Assembly: GCA_905331475.1 (NCBI GenBank)
Contig: CAJNYU010004514.1
Span: 62,001 to 126,000, forward strand
Source: Rotaria socialis
Taxonomy: Eukaryota; Rotifera; Eurotatoria; Philodinida; Philodinidae
DNA: 64,000 nucleotides
Direction: 5' to 3'
The notes beneath the pieces are model-generated. The model saw nothing but the letters and a program-made list of their open reading frames with translations. It searched no databases and had not been told where the DNA came from. Shown here piece after piece: positions 1 to 10,647 of the stretch. The translations under genes were made by a program, and so were the position numbers. Within the stretch, counting starts at the first letter, position 1; each line of letters starts with the position of its first letter.

Positions 1-1126
1 GAGCCATTAATGTTGCATATTCTCGCGCTATGTAAATATTAAACGGCTCTTTTTCATAACCATCGTATGCGTTTTCACGAAACATTCTTTCTGAAAATAA
101 ACTTGTTGAATGTGCGTAACATTTTAAATGATATACAGATGTTCGATAAGTAGTGATTTTTGAATCACATGATACATCAACTTGTCCTTCAATAAATGAA
201 AATGTTGACTTTAATTTCTCTATTGCTGATGGAAAATCAATCGTTACATTTTTTCGAGTTCCATCAGATTGTTTTAATGTAGATAGAAGAGTATGAGCAA
301 ATTGCTTAATTTGATCAGTTTTACCATACCAAGTTGAATAATCTGGCGTTGTACCAATAAGAAATGAACATTTAATGGGAATATATTTTCCAAACTGTGT
401 TGTTAAAAATGTGTTCATCGTTGTAACCATTAGTAAATCATACATATTTGCTTCGTTTCTATTTGTATAATCATAAATAGCAAATAAACGATCAATATTA
501 GGATGAAGTTTATTCGCTGGATTAAGCAGTGGATACTTGCCAATATAGAGTTGCCGTTGAGATCGAGATCTTTGTGAAAATAATTTATGATTAACAAGTA
601 TACATCGTGAGATTTGCCGACGAGATGTTCGTTGATTTTCTACACGACAATCTAGATGTTCTAATACTTTTCGTGTACGACTCGGAAATTGATCAGCAAT
701 AAGTATAATTATATCCGTACGCCAATGATCTAATGTAAACATTTCTGATTCTATCCAACTTCGATAAAACCAACGGAATTGTACAAAATAATAATCGGAT
801 TTTAATGACGGAAAACTAACAATAACACCACGAACTATTGGTTGTGAACGGTATTTTTCAATAGGTATTGAATAATCATGACACTTTATCGAAGGTTCAA
901 TGATATTTTGGTTAGATTCATTCGCTGGCGTTAGCAAATTTGCCCTTGAACCATGAGCCTCACCACTTGGTAAAAACTTCACACCAGAAACATTTTCATT
1001 TGACTCGTGAACGATATTTTCAAAAGATTCATATGTTGGAGTCAAAAAATGAAGAATAAAGACACAACACACGAGTATTGCAGCTGTTAAGAATAATAAG
1101 GAGGAAACTGTTTTAAAACGAAACAT
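1..1126 (-). CDS. Type II membrane protein, glycosyltransferase-like in layout, truncated by the window edge
   Basis: A single open frame runs from an ATG at 1126-1124 to the left edge without a stop, giving at least 375 residues. Residues about 2-26 are a short basic start (MFRFK) followed by a hydrophobic segment, as in a Golgi or ER signal anchor. A polar stem of about 60 residues follows, then a folded region rich in aromatic residues (near residue 130: YYFVQFRWFYRSW). This is the layout of lumenal glycosyltransferases, but I see no DxD motif that I would defend. The style resembles an uncharacterised family (DUF7164-like) that I associate with bdelloids, from memory and not confirmed. 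No intron is needed within the visible part. Confident that it is coding, unsure of function. Confidence 0.75.
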   Translation of the reverse strand, partial: MFRFKTVSSLLFLTAAILVCCVFILHFLTPTYESFENIVHESNENVSGVKFLPSGEAHGSRANLLTPANESNQNIIEPSIKCHDYSIPIEKYRSQPIVRGVIVSFPSLKSDYYFVQFRWFYRSWIESEMFTLDHWRTDIIILIADQFPSRTRKVLEHLDCRVENQRTSRRQISRCILVNHKLFSQRSRSQRQLYIGKYPLLNPANKLHPNIDRLFAIYDYTNRNEANMYDLLMVTTMNTFLTTQFGKYIPIKCSFLIGTTPDYSTWYGKTDQIKQFAHTLLSTLKQSDGTRKNVTIDFPSAIEKLKSTFSFIEGQVDVSCDSKITTYRTSVYHLKCYAHSTSLFSERMFRENAYDGYEKEPFNIYIAREYATLMA

Positions 1127-3824
1127 TTAAAGAAAAATGAGAACAACATAAGTCTCTAATCGAAAAGAAAATGCTCTTTATTCTGGCACTTTTTTTTGTA
1201 TGCATCAATGTTGACTGATTTCTTCCACTATACAAACAGAACATAAAAGAAGAAGAAATAACTGATTTGAAAGTGCATATGATTGGTATCGTTCTGTCAT
1301 TTAATTTATTCAAAATTCTTCTCTCTAAAGCATGTGTTCTTGGTCAGCTGCCATTAACAACAAATTTTGAGTATCATAATTCAAAAGTATTGAAAAAAAT
1401 AACGACAAAGATTAGAATGAAACTTCACCGTTCTATTATAACTAGCCTTATGACTTCGCACTGTTGAATTTTACCTGTGAAAGATAAATTCCTTCTAAGT
1501 TTCTTTATCCTTCGCTAGTAATTAATACCATATGAAACAATAATAAAATCTAGGAAAGATGGGAACAGAAGTGTAATGTTGGTCAAGTAGTATCAATATT
1601 TCTTTAGAATGTATCATAAAAGCGTAAATTAGATCCGTTGAGATAGGTTGAAAATGACCATTCTTTCTTTCTTTCTGATGAAAATATTTTAATTAATAAA
1701 ATATGAATAGATGAAAGTATTTTCTCTTTGACTTTGCTTCTCAGAGCATGAATAATCTCTTTCAAAAAGATACATTTTTCTTTTCTGATGAATTTCATAT
1801 TTCAAAAATTTCTCATTTTCTTTTGTTTGCTGTCCGTGATGCATGCACGTATGTTTACACCATAGGGTAAAGATTATTTTCACTGCACAGAAAAAGGTTT
1901 TTTTTTATTCCTATCGTAAGATGAGTGCACACATAACTATAACAATAGACGCCAGTTATTATGATCAAGTGTGGCGAGCCATTAATGTTACATTTAGAAC
2001 CATATAGAGAAGATTGAATCGATTAGTGAGTTCAATAGAAATTTATTAAGTTAGGCCAATTCTTTTGACATTACATCGCATCGATTAGTTTAAACAAGTA
2101 GATTATATTTACTATTCATATTACTATTATTTGGATAAAAATAATTATCTACAAAATAATCACGGTAACCAGCATGAAGATGAATATTACAAGCGACTAC
2201 GTACAAAGAAGTCGAAATATTGATTTGTTTTTGAATATTAAAAAGATTTTGTAGAATCTTGTATCGATATAAAAATTGGGTTTCCTTTTTTGTTGTAATT
2301 TTTTTTATATTCTTATTATTGAAATATGGATAATATATAAAATAGTCAAGATGGCAAGTGCAAATTTATTTTAGATTCAGATTGATGATGAATGAGACAC
2401 AACAACATCGTTATGTAATAGAAAATTCATATATAGTAGTTCGAAAATATACAAATTGCTACCTTCATGGACAGTCCAAGTTTAATATGTAGAATTATGA
2501 AGTCCAACACATCTATATACTATCTATATAGTTCCTTAGAGTCCCATATAATACAGTAGAAGATATTACATTTATGACTTTCGTCTGTTCTGTTGAATAA
2601 GACTGCAAAGTCTCAAATTTCAGATTTGATTTTATCCATTATACGATAATTCGAAATGACAAAATATCTTACTATTCTTACTGAATAATTCAGTATGAAC
2701 ACTGTTCATTAGCAAAACAAATTTTTGGAAAAATGATAATTCCGAATGAATTGAGTAACTTGAAAATATTATGGACATTTTTTTATAATACTCTATTGTA
2801 GTATTTCAAAATAAAATATAATACAGAAAATTGTGATCAATTCGCTGAGTAGAAGAAAATACTGCCCTTAAGTTCAAACCTGTGCCTGTAATTTCCCAGT
2901 GAAAATATGTTCTGAAAGTTTTCAAAGCTCGATAAATATTTTCAGCTGAATATCTAGGCACATATTTATATTTTAGGAACTATGGATCTTTCTACTATGA
3001 AAACTTCACAAAAAATGTCTGTGCCGATTTACTAAAGGAAATATTAATGTCGAATCTTTACATTTTCCGTGGTATTCCTATAGAAGAAACTCATTGTCTC
3101 TTTGGTGAATACTATTGATATTAGCAGCACAATCCCAATGACCCGATGATCAAACAACTGACTTTTATTGTTGAAAACTTAATATCAATGCTCATAAATA
3201 GTAACCTTTAGAAAAAGTAAATTCGATCATTTACATATGTCGATAAATAACAAACAAATATCTACTATATCATGAGATCAATTCCTCAAATACTAATAAT
3301 TATCATTGTATTTTATTGATCTTATTTTAAGAAGCGAAGCTGAGCGATAAATTTTGTTTTGTAATATTGATCATAAATGGAATTAATTTACTAGGAAAAA
3401 CAAATAAATAATTGTAATGATTTGAAACATACAAAATAGAATACATAGTAAATACATGCTAGAAACATCGTCCTTCTATAACTTCTATGTGCTACACTTG
3501 ATCAAGAGAATGACGATAAGAAAAAAAAATTCAATCTTTTGTTGTGCAAGGGCGACATCTGGAAACAACCTTCATAGATATAATAATACAAGTACATATT
3601 GGTTGAATTAATTTCCATTTGAAAATATGGCTCAGGTTGAGAATGAGAAGAACAAGATTATGGTCTTTGATATCTTTAGAAGCACCACAAAATCACAGAA
3701 TGATGATAAGTCTACTCATAAAATAAATTAAAATGAAATTTTCAAGGTTATTATTGACAAAGATAAAATCTGTCATATAATTATTAAATAAGGATTAAGT
3801 TAATATGAAGTTTAAAACTTCAAC
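1127..3824. other. AT-rich intergenic stretch, no gene seen
   Basis: About 2.7 kb between the divergently placed type II membrane gene and the zinc-protein gene at 4003. All frames are broken by stops, and the short ORFs at 1267-1467 and 1604-1883 have no coding character. The first part presumably holds the promoter of the leftward gene. No tandem repeat or RNA gene was recognised. Confidence 0.5.
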
Positions 3825-3925
3825 GTAGGGGCGTAACCAGAAAAAAATTGTAGGGGGGGGCTAAACTTATTTTTTCTAGGGGGGGGGCTGAGCTCCCCCT
3901 GGCCCCCCTCGGGTTACGCCCCTAC
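3825..3925. mobile_element. 101-bp MITE-like hairpin element with 6-bp target duplication
   Basis: Perfect 14-bp terminal inverted repeats (left 3825-3838 GTAGGGGCGTAACC, right 3912-3925) enclose a core with long G and C runs that also folds back on itself. The hexamer TTCAAC is present on both sides (3819-3824 and 3926-3931), as expected for a target-site duplication. There is no coding capacity, so it would have to be moved by another element's transposase. It lies 77 bp upstream of the next start codon and could have changed that gene's leader. Confidence 0.85.
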
Positions 3926-4002
3926 TTCAACGATCGGTTGAAAATTATTTTATTTTATTTTTATAACAAATTATCTATGTATTGCAGTTAACTTACTTTT
4001 AG

Positions 4003-5828
4003 ATGTCATGTGATGTTGTAATTTGTACTGAGCCAAACTGTTCAAGTACTGACACATTTCTATGCGTGAAACATTGTCAACGTTATGTATGCTTTGAACA
4101 CTTACAAGAACATCATCGTATTTATGAACAAGAGAAGAATGATTTACCGAAGGAATTTCGTCGAAAAATTCAAAGACGATTTGCTTTATATAATAGACTC
4201 ATTGATGAAAAAAAGCTCAATGAACAAGAAAAACGCGATATCGAAATAGCCTGTACAGAAATACGACGCACATATGAACAGCGAAGGCATGACTATCATC
4301 AATTACAAACAGAAGCAACATCTGTAATTGAACCAAAATCAACAATAAACGATTTAAAAAAATATTTAGAAAAATTAGATGTTGCCATTGAACGTGAACA
4401 ACAACGAGAACGTGTTTATTCAGATTCGAATGCACCAGTTAATATTAAACTTGAACCCAATGAATTTATCGATAATATAAATTTTAATAATCAAATGTAA
4501 GTTGTTAAATTAAATCGATAGTTGTGATATTCATATGACTTTTTCTTCATTCTAGAACCAATCATGTACATCATCTTGCATCAAATTCTCGTAAGGACTG
4601 TTAAATTTTCCATCTGTTTTTTAATGTTGTATTATTAGTAGCGAACAGTACAAGTTTATCAATCGACAATCAAGATAATAAATCTGAAAAGTCAGCACTT
4701 ATGCAGATTTATTTATTGTTCTGCATTGTTTATTTTTAGTTCATTGGCAGAGGAAGGAGAACATAGTGATTTGAATTTTAGTGATATTGGTGAAAATGAT
4801 TCANATTAGTAGCGAACAGTACAAGTTTATCAATCGACAATCAAGATAATAAATCTGAAAAGTCAGCACTTATGCAGATTTTATTTATTGTTCTGCATTG
4901 TTTATTTTTAGTTCATTGGCAGAGGAAGGAGAACATAGTGATTTGAATTTTAGTGATATTGGTGAAAATGATTCAGTAAGTATAAAATATTTTCTTAGAA
5001 CAGTGTTCGTATCATTTATCGAATGAAAATTAATTGTTAAGAAGATAGAAATATGATCTTTCACTATTTCGAATGGTTTCACATGTAGAAATTGTTTAAG
5101 CGATAGTTATTAGATATACTATTTTAATACTACAAATTTTTAAGTTTACTTTTACATACACAATAAAACATACTTATATTGTTTGCTTTCATTTATGATA
5201 ATGCGAGGACTATGAAGATAATCATCGTCGAAGAGCGTCAAACAATCATTCAACATCGTCATCATCAAATATAAATCAATCTATAACGATTTATCGTGGT
5301 TTATGTCCTTTAACGCGTTCAGGTGTCTTTGGTATTCTTCCAACGCACAATATTCGTTTATGTGAAGGAAAATCAAGTTGTCTCTATAATCATTTACAAA
5401 GTTTTCACCACATAACGGCCTGTAGTGCATATAAAATTTGTAAAGCTCTTTTCAAACAACGCGATTCGTTAACAACCGTACTTTTTGGTGCAAAAGATGT
5501 ACTATATAATAAAAATTTTCATGTGGCATGTCCATTTAATCAAGATTCAAAAAATCCATTTGATTGCCAACCAAAATATATAATAAAAGCTCCATGTTCA
5601 TCAAAAATATCACGTTTTGATATGCCAAGACATTTACGCGATGTTCATCATGTTTATCGGAATTGTGCTCTTAAAATAGTGGCTGAAATGCGACGTTGTT
5701 CAAAAAACTCCGATACAATGGATATGGCTATATTAAATCGTAACGTTTTTGATAAGCATGAAAATATTATTGAATTAATTGATGAAAAACCTAATACACA
5801 AGTAAATTTGACAACGATTTTTGTTTAG
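4003..5828 (+). CDS. B-box-like zinc-binding coiled-coil protein (three exons)
   Basis: Exons 4003-4496, 4912-4975 and 5208-5828, with phases 2 then 0; both donors are GTAAGT. The first about 45 residues hold Cys/His pairs spaced like a B-box (CTEPNC, FLCVKHC, VCFEHL, EHH). A basic coiled coil rich in E, K, R and Q follows to about residue 145. Exon 3 carries two more Cys/His clusters (LCEGKSSCLYNHLQSFHH and PCSSKISRFDMPRHLRDVHH) that resemble zinc fingers. The family looks like an expanded bdelloid group of unknown role; nucleic-acid or protein binding is inference. The ATG follows an AG with a pyrimidine-rich run, so it may be a trans-splice acceptor or follow a leader intron. The 3' splice site of exon 3 is weak and the exon 2 region is duplicated (see repeat at 4634). 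Confidence 0.7.
4634..4975. repeat. Tandem 170-bp duplication joined by a single N (assembly join)
   Basis: Bases 4634-4803 and 4805-4975 are the same sequence except for one extra T in a T run, and the only ambiguous base of the window (N at 4804) sits between them. Each copy holds the intron end and the whole 64-nt exon 2 of the zinc-protein gene. Two contig ends overlapping across an unresolved join explains this best. A true tandem exon duplication is less likely, because inclusion of both 64-nt exons would shift the frame. Confidence 0.85.
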
Positions 5829-6146
5829 TTTTTCGTTCAATATTTTAAAGTTTTCTTGATGATTCTAGACTGTCAAAAAGATTAAACGAGAAAAATAAAC
5901 CGACATGTGCCATCAACAAATATTAATTTATGCTCAATGCTCAGATATATATTAGGTCCCTGTTTTGGTTCGATCTCAAATTCTGATGTTCTCGTACGAA
6001 CCTTATCTCTCTATATTTGATGATCATAATTTCATTTTGTTCTTTTTATTTGTACTTTTTCCAAAGATGTGATATTCTAATTGCTTAATTTTGTGAATTC
6101 AGTGACAATGTAATATTCTTTCATTATGTTTTTCATTCAATTTTAG
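5829..6146. other. Short intergenic spacer ending in a splice-acceptor-like tract
   Basis: 318 bp of AT-rich sequence between two plus-strand genes. No ORF. It ends in a pyrimidine-rich tract and AG directly at the next ATG (6147), consistent with a trans-splice acceptor or a leader intron. Confidence 0.4.
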
Positions 6147-6719
6147 ATGAAACAAATATCGTCATTGATTGATCTTTCAAATGATTTATTCTTTGAAATA
6201 TTTGACTATCTCGATGTATTCGATTTATTTCAAGCATTTTTTGATTTGAATCAACGTCTCAATTCCTTAGTTATTGACCAACATAATTGTTTTCAAGCAA
6301 ATATGACATCGTTGAAATTATATGAATTCTCTATATATAGAAATGTTATATTACCGAAAATTGCTGGTTATATTCGTTATTTATCTATATCAGATGAAAC
6401 AAATTATTTAAAAATAATTCTTCGTTCAATGTCATTAACAAACTTGTTAGCTGTTAGATTATATCATGTTAAATTAAATGAGTTAACATTAATACTTAAA
6501 CATTGCCAATTAAAATATATTTTTATTGATACGAAATATATTCAAAATGAAAAACATTTGAATGACATATTTAATATTGTCTTTAATCAACAGTTACAAC
6601 TATGTTCAATGCAATGTCATTTCCATACAAATCTAAATTTTCTTCAAGAAAAAAATAAATTAAGTAAACTTCGGCGTCTCATCATCAATTGTGATTGCTC
6701 TTCAAGTGATTTTATTTAG
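6147..6719 (+). CDS. F-box domain protein, short
   Basis: A single exon of 190 residues. Residues about 4-45 form an F-box (LSNDLFFEIFDYLDVFDLFQ, then FFDLNQRLNSLV), the segment that binds Skp1 and brings substrates to SCF ubiquitin ligases. The remainder (YLSIS, LLAVRLYHVKLNEL, LRRLIINC) has leucine-rich spacing that suggests a degraded LRR-like substrate arm. Bdelloid genomes carry many F-box proteins of this build, usually longer as far as I recall, so this copy may be truncated at its C-terminus, where the frame ends abruptly after a Cys/Ser run. The ATG directly follows AG. Confidence 0.8.
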   Translation: MKQISSLIDLSNDLFFEIFDYLDVFDLFQAFFDLNQRLNSLVIDQHNCFQANMTSLKLYEFSIYRNVILPKIAGYIRYLSISDETNYLKIILRSMSLTNLLAVRLYHVKLNELTLILKHCQLKYIFIDTKYIQNEKHLNDIFNIVFNQQLQLCSMQCHFHTNLNFLQEKNKLSKLRRLIINCDCSSSDFI

Positions 6720-7442
6720 GATTATTCAGATAAGATATCGGTAAAATAAATAGATCAGACTCTCTATTAGATATCACTTCTTAGGCAAACTTAAAATGAA
6801 CAAAAACCATCTTCTTCGAAAAACTTCAAATTTTCTTTCATTTCTGATTCTGATAAAGTGTTGTTGTTTAAAAAGCTACAGATCTAATTAACATATGCAT
6901 AGAAAATATTAGTCAGTAGAAAGCTTAAATTTATCTATTCTAATATTAAGTCTATACTAGATATCCTTATTGTATTATTCGATCGATCATCTATTTGTCA
7001 TATACCGACAAAATCAGATTTCCCTTTCCATTTTTAGGATTGTGTATAGATGAATGTAGGCTTTAAAAGAAAAGTTACGCATGTCGTTCGAATATAAAAA
7101 TGGTCCTTGAGAAAAAAGTTAGGAATCCTAATGTTCTTTTTACGGTCTTGCATGTGCTGACAAATGTGTATTATCTCTTTATGTGATACTAGATATTGAA
7201 CAGGTGTGATTTCGAAAAACCGCGAATCTATCTCATCGTTAGTGGGTATTGAATGGACTTATTAAGCTTTAGTCTTAATCCTATGTTGCCAAAATATCCC
7301 AATTAGTTATTTGTGAAAGATTTCACTGGCAATCATCTATAATAGTATCTACAACAACGACAACAACAACAAAAGAAAGAGACACAAGCAGTTCGTATTT
7401 TCGGTAAGAACGAATCGATTTGTATCTAAACGAAAAACAAAA
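6720..7442. other. Intergenic region upstream of the PIGO cluster
   Basis: 723 bp with no long frame. It ends in a CAACAACGACAACAACAACAA-like purine/CA-rich leader just before the ATG at 7443. Unlike the following genes of the cluster, no AG acceptor sits at the start codon, so this is where a shared promoter would be expected. Confidence 0.4.
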
Positions 7443-7799
7443 ATGGATTTAATGTCATCTCTGTTAGAAATACCAGAGAATGTCTTTCATGAACATCTTC
7501 CTATTTTGATTGGTCAACTACAAGAATTACGTCATATAAGTGCGCGTCTTAACGATCGTAATCGTGAATATATGGATAAAGATATTGATTATCGAACTCA
7601 AAATGAATCTCTTCGTTCACTTATTCTTTACATCGAAAATGTGGAACTTGATCGTTTATTATTAATATTTTTATTAATGATAAATGTTCATGTAGTTGAA
7701 TTGAATGGTACAATTGATTTTGACATTAATTATTTACTAGAGCTCGAACGAAATTATACATCATTTCGATGTAATATCGAGTATTATCTCACATTTTAG
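7443..7799 (+). CDS. Unrecognised 118-residue protein, first gene of a likely operon
   Basis: One exon, ATG to TAG. I do not recognise it. The N-terminal third reads as amphipathic helix (IPENVFHEHLPILIGQLQEL), the middle has charged helix with RNREYMDKDIDYRTQNESLRS, and a short hydrophobic stretch (LLLIFLLMINVHVVEL, about residues 76-91) is too short and too polar at its ends to call a membrane span with confidence. Codon use matches its neighbours. The stop lies 21 bp before the PIGO start, with a pyrimidine tract and AG in between, so it is probably the upstream cistron of a trans-spliced unit. Being the leader of such a unit, it may be a small conserved subunit that has diverged. Confidence 0.55.
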   Translation: MDLMSSLLEIPENVFHEHLPILIGQLQELRHISARLNDRNREYMDKDIDYRTQNESLRSLILYIENVELDRLLLIFLLMINVHVVELNGTIDFDINYLLELERNYTSFRCNIEYYLTF

Positions 7800-7800
7800 C

Positions 7801-7820
7801 CTATTTTGTTTTTTCTAGAT
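7801..7820 (+). promoter_or_regulatory. Probable spliced-leader acceptor between the upstream gene and PIGO
   Basis: The 21-bp gap between the stop at 7799 and the ATG at 7821 is almost entirely T/C and ends in CTAG followed by AT. There is no room for a promoter. In an organism with spliced-leader trans-splicing this is a standard inter-cistronic acceptor; that use here is inference. Confidence 0.55.
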
Positions 7821-10568
7821 ATGAATTATAAATTACTATCGCTTAGTGTACTGTATATCATTGGTCTGATTTTTTTTCTCAATGGATTTTTATTAACACG
7901 TCGTGTTATTTTACAAAATACTATTGGTACTATTCCATTATCCGTACCCATTGAATTCAATCAAGTGATCTTGATTGTCATCGATGCACTTCGTTATGAT
8001 TTTATTAAACCAAATAATAGTTCAATAAGTAATAATTATTTAAATCAAATGCCATTTATCAAAGAATTACTTGAGACACAATCTAAACAATCAGTTCTTT
8101 TAAAACTAATTGCCGATCCACCAACAACAACACTTCAACGTTTAAAAGCATTAACAACTGGTACATTGCCAACATTTATTGATGTATCATATAATTTTAT
8201 TGGTTACGAAATTGAAGAAGATAATATTTTAAATCAATTAAAAAATATTCCTTACCAAAGAAATATTTCATTATTAGGTGATGATACATGGTTAGCACTT
8301 TATTCAAATATAAAATTTAAACATTTACATGTTTATTCATCGTTTGATGTTCATGATTTAGATACAGTTGATAATGGTATTCTTGAACATTTATGGGCAG
8401 TTATGGAAGATACTCGACATGAGCAACTATCGTTTATTGTTGCTCATTTTTTAGGTAAACAAAGTCTTATTTAAGCAATTCGATCATAGGATAGTGTGCT
8501 CGTTTTTCTTTCTATTCTATACTTGTTTGTTTCAATACAATATATAGTAATGTCAAAAATCATCATAATTTGTGATCGAAAAAATATTTGGACAATACGT
8601 GTATATATATCTATATATATTCATACTGTTTTTAGTCCTATGGCGACGTCTTTAGAATCAAAATTTTGTATTATATTGAAAAAAGAACATAGACATGTTT
8701 TTGATCAATATACTATATTGAGAATTTATTTTCGAAAAAAAAACTGCAATTGGATTACAAATAAGTTTCTGTTTATGAGAAGAAAAATATTTGACGTCAA
8801 TAAGTACATTATATGTTTTTGAGAATTTTTAAGTGTAAAAAGCTTCAATATTGTTTCAATTTTTATTTTTTCTAACTTTTTATTAGGTGTTGATCATTGT
8901 GGTCATCGATATGGTCCATATCACATTGAAATGAAACGTAAATTGAATCAAATGAATGATGTTATTCGAAATATAACATTATCGTTTAATAAATCAAATT
9001 CACCATCTCTTCTAATGGTTATCGGTGATCATGGTATGACACAACAGGGTGATCATGGTGGAGATGAATTGAATGAAATTGAAACAGCTATGTTCATATA
9101 TACAAATAAACCTAATTATTTTTCATTATCGGAACAAAGCGAAAAATCCGTTTCACAAATAGATCTTGTACCAACACTTTCTTGGTTTCTTCATACATTG
9201 ATACCGTTTTCAAGCTTAGGTATGATGATTGTTGACATAATACCTTTAGAACAACGATATAGTGCAATGAAATTAAATTTTGAACAAATTGAAATTTACT
9301 TACAACATACTTCATTTACACTTTCATTATCCGATAAATTACAAGAATTACGTGCTAATTTACGTACTATATTTATATCATTTGACAGGGAAAGAAATTT
9401 AACTGCAATAGAAAATTTATTTAAAGAATTTAAATTTGAATTACAAACACATTGTCGTCGTCAATGGTCAACATTCAACATATTTCGGATTATAATTGGT
9501 CTATTTTTAATGGTATTATCATGTTTATTGTTTGTATGGATTTATTTGAAATTATTTACAATGTCAATTAATTACGGAAATATAATTTTTAATGTTATTC
9601 TTGCTCTCATGTATTGTATGATATCATTTTCAAATAGTTTCATTATAAATGAAGCAATGTGTCTCAATTTTCTTCTTCAAACAATTGTATTAATAAGTAA
9701 AATGAAAATATTGCAAAAATTTCTTCTTTCTTTTTTATTATTCTTAACTCGAACATTTCTAATTTGTCGTGAAGAACAGCAACCTTATTGTATTGATCCA
9801 ATATGGCTTGTTTCGAAGTTCTCAGATACTTCTGATTATTTTCTTCCATTGATGAGTGCAATTGCTTGGTTGATTATTCTTTTTATAACATGTAATTATT
9901 CTTATTTCTTACCTTATATATCATATGCAGCTGTAGTTGGTTATTGGTTAAATATTCCTCATACATTATCAATATTTTATTTGAGTATTCTCATTCAGAT
10001 TTGCGTTGTTTTGTTAAAACCAAATCACTTTGATAGATTAATTTATTCGATTCTTATATTTGTTGTTGGTTATCGTTTTTCATTTGTGATATTTCTTCAA
10101 TATTTTATTTATTATATCATTTTTAATGATAATCATCGATCCTATTCATTAATTTTATCTATATTAGCTGATTACTTTTTTTATGCCACCGGTCATCAAC
10201 CAGTTCTATCACAAATACGTTGGACAGCAGCATTTCCAACAATAAATTCATCCATGAATATTTATCTTTCATTAATTGTTAATTCATTATTCGTACGTGG
10301 AATATTTATTCTCGTGGAAACATTTTCCGGTCAGATATTAAATATAATTTTTATTCGAAAAATGCTTCAAAAGAAATATCATGAAGAATTATTACGGAAT
10401 ATTTTAATTATTGATTGTTTTAAGTTAATGATAACATCATTTAGTGTATTTATATTGAGACGGCATTTAATGTTATGGAAAATATTTTGTCCAAGATTTT
10501 TATTTCAACTTGTAGGACTTTTTATTAAATGGCTATTCGCTCTTTTGACACTTAAACTTGAAATATGA
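7821..10568 (+). CDS. PIGO: GPI ethanolamine phosphate transferase 3 (PIG-O)
   Basis: Exons 7821-8454 and 8887-10568, joined in phase 1 across a 431-bp GT-AG intron; 771 residues. It adds ethanolamine phosphate to the third mannose of the GPI anchor in the ER membrane, working with PIG-F. Residues about 5-28 are a signal anchor. The lumenal alkaline-phosphatase-type domain is clear: VIDALRYDF (about 53-61), DPPTTTLQRLKALTTG, FVH-like DVHDLDTVDNGILEHL, HFLGVDHCGH (209-218) and GDHGMTQQGDHGGDE (258-272) supply the metal ligands. The C-terminal half is a run of membrane helices. It is shorter than the human protein (about 1,089 aa), mainly in the membrane part. The upstream TTG-start extension is ignored because a splice-like AG precedes the ATG. 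Confidence 0.93.
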
Positions 10569-10647
10569 ACATTGTTATTTTCTTCTAACTCATCTTTTCT
10601 TTTCTCATTCGTTTTTCTAGATCATTTGAATTTTATTCAAAGTAATT

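Noticed and set aside
1-1990. GAGCCATTAATGTT at the window start and again at about 1977
   Set aside because: Only 14 identical bases; the first copy is inside a coding frame and the flanks do not match, so it is probably chance and not a repeat end.
8496-8822. 108-codon ORF in the PIGO intron
   Set aside because: AT-driven composition, no ATG context, and it lies between the two halves of the well-supported PIGO reading.
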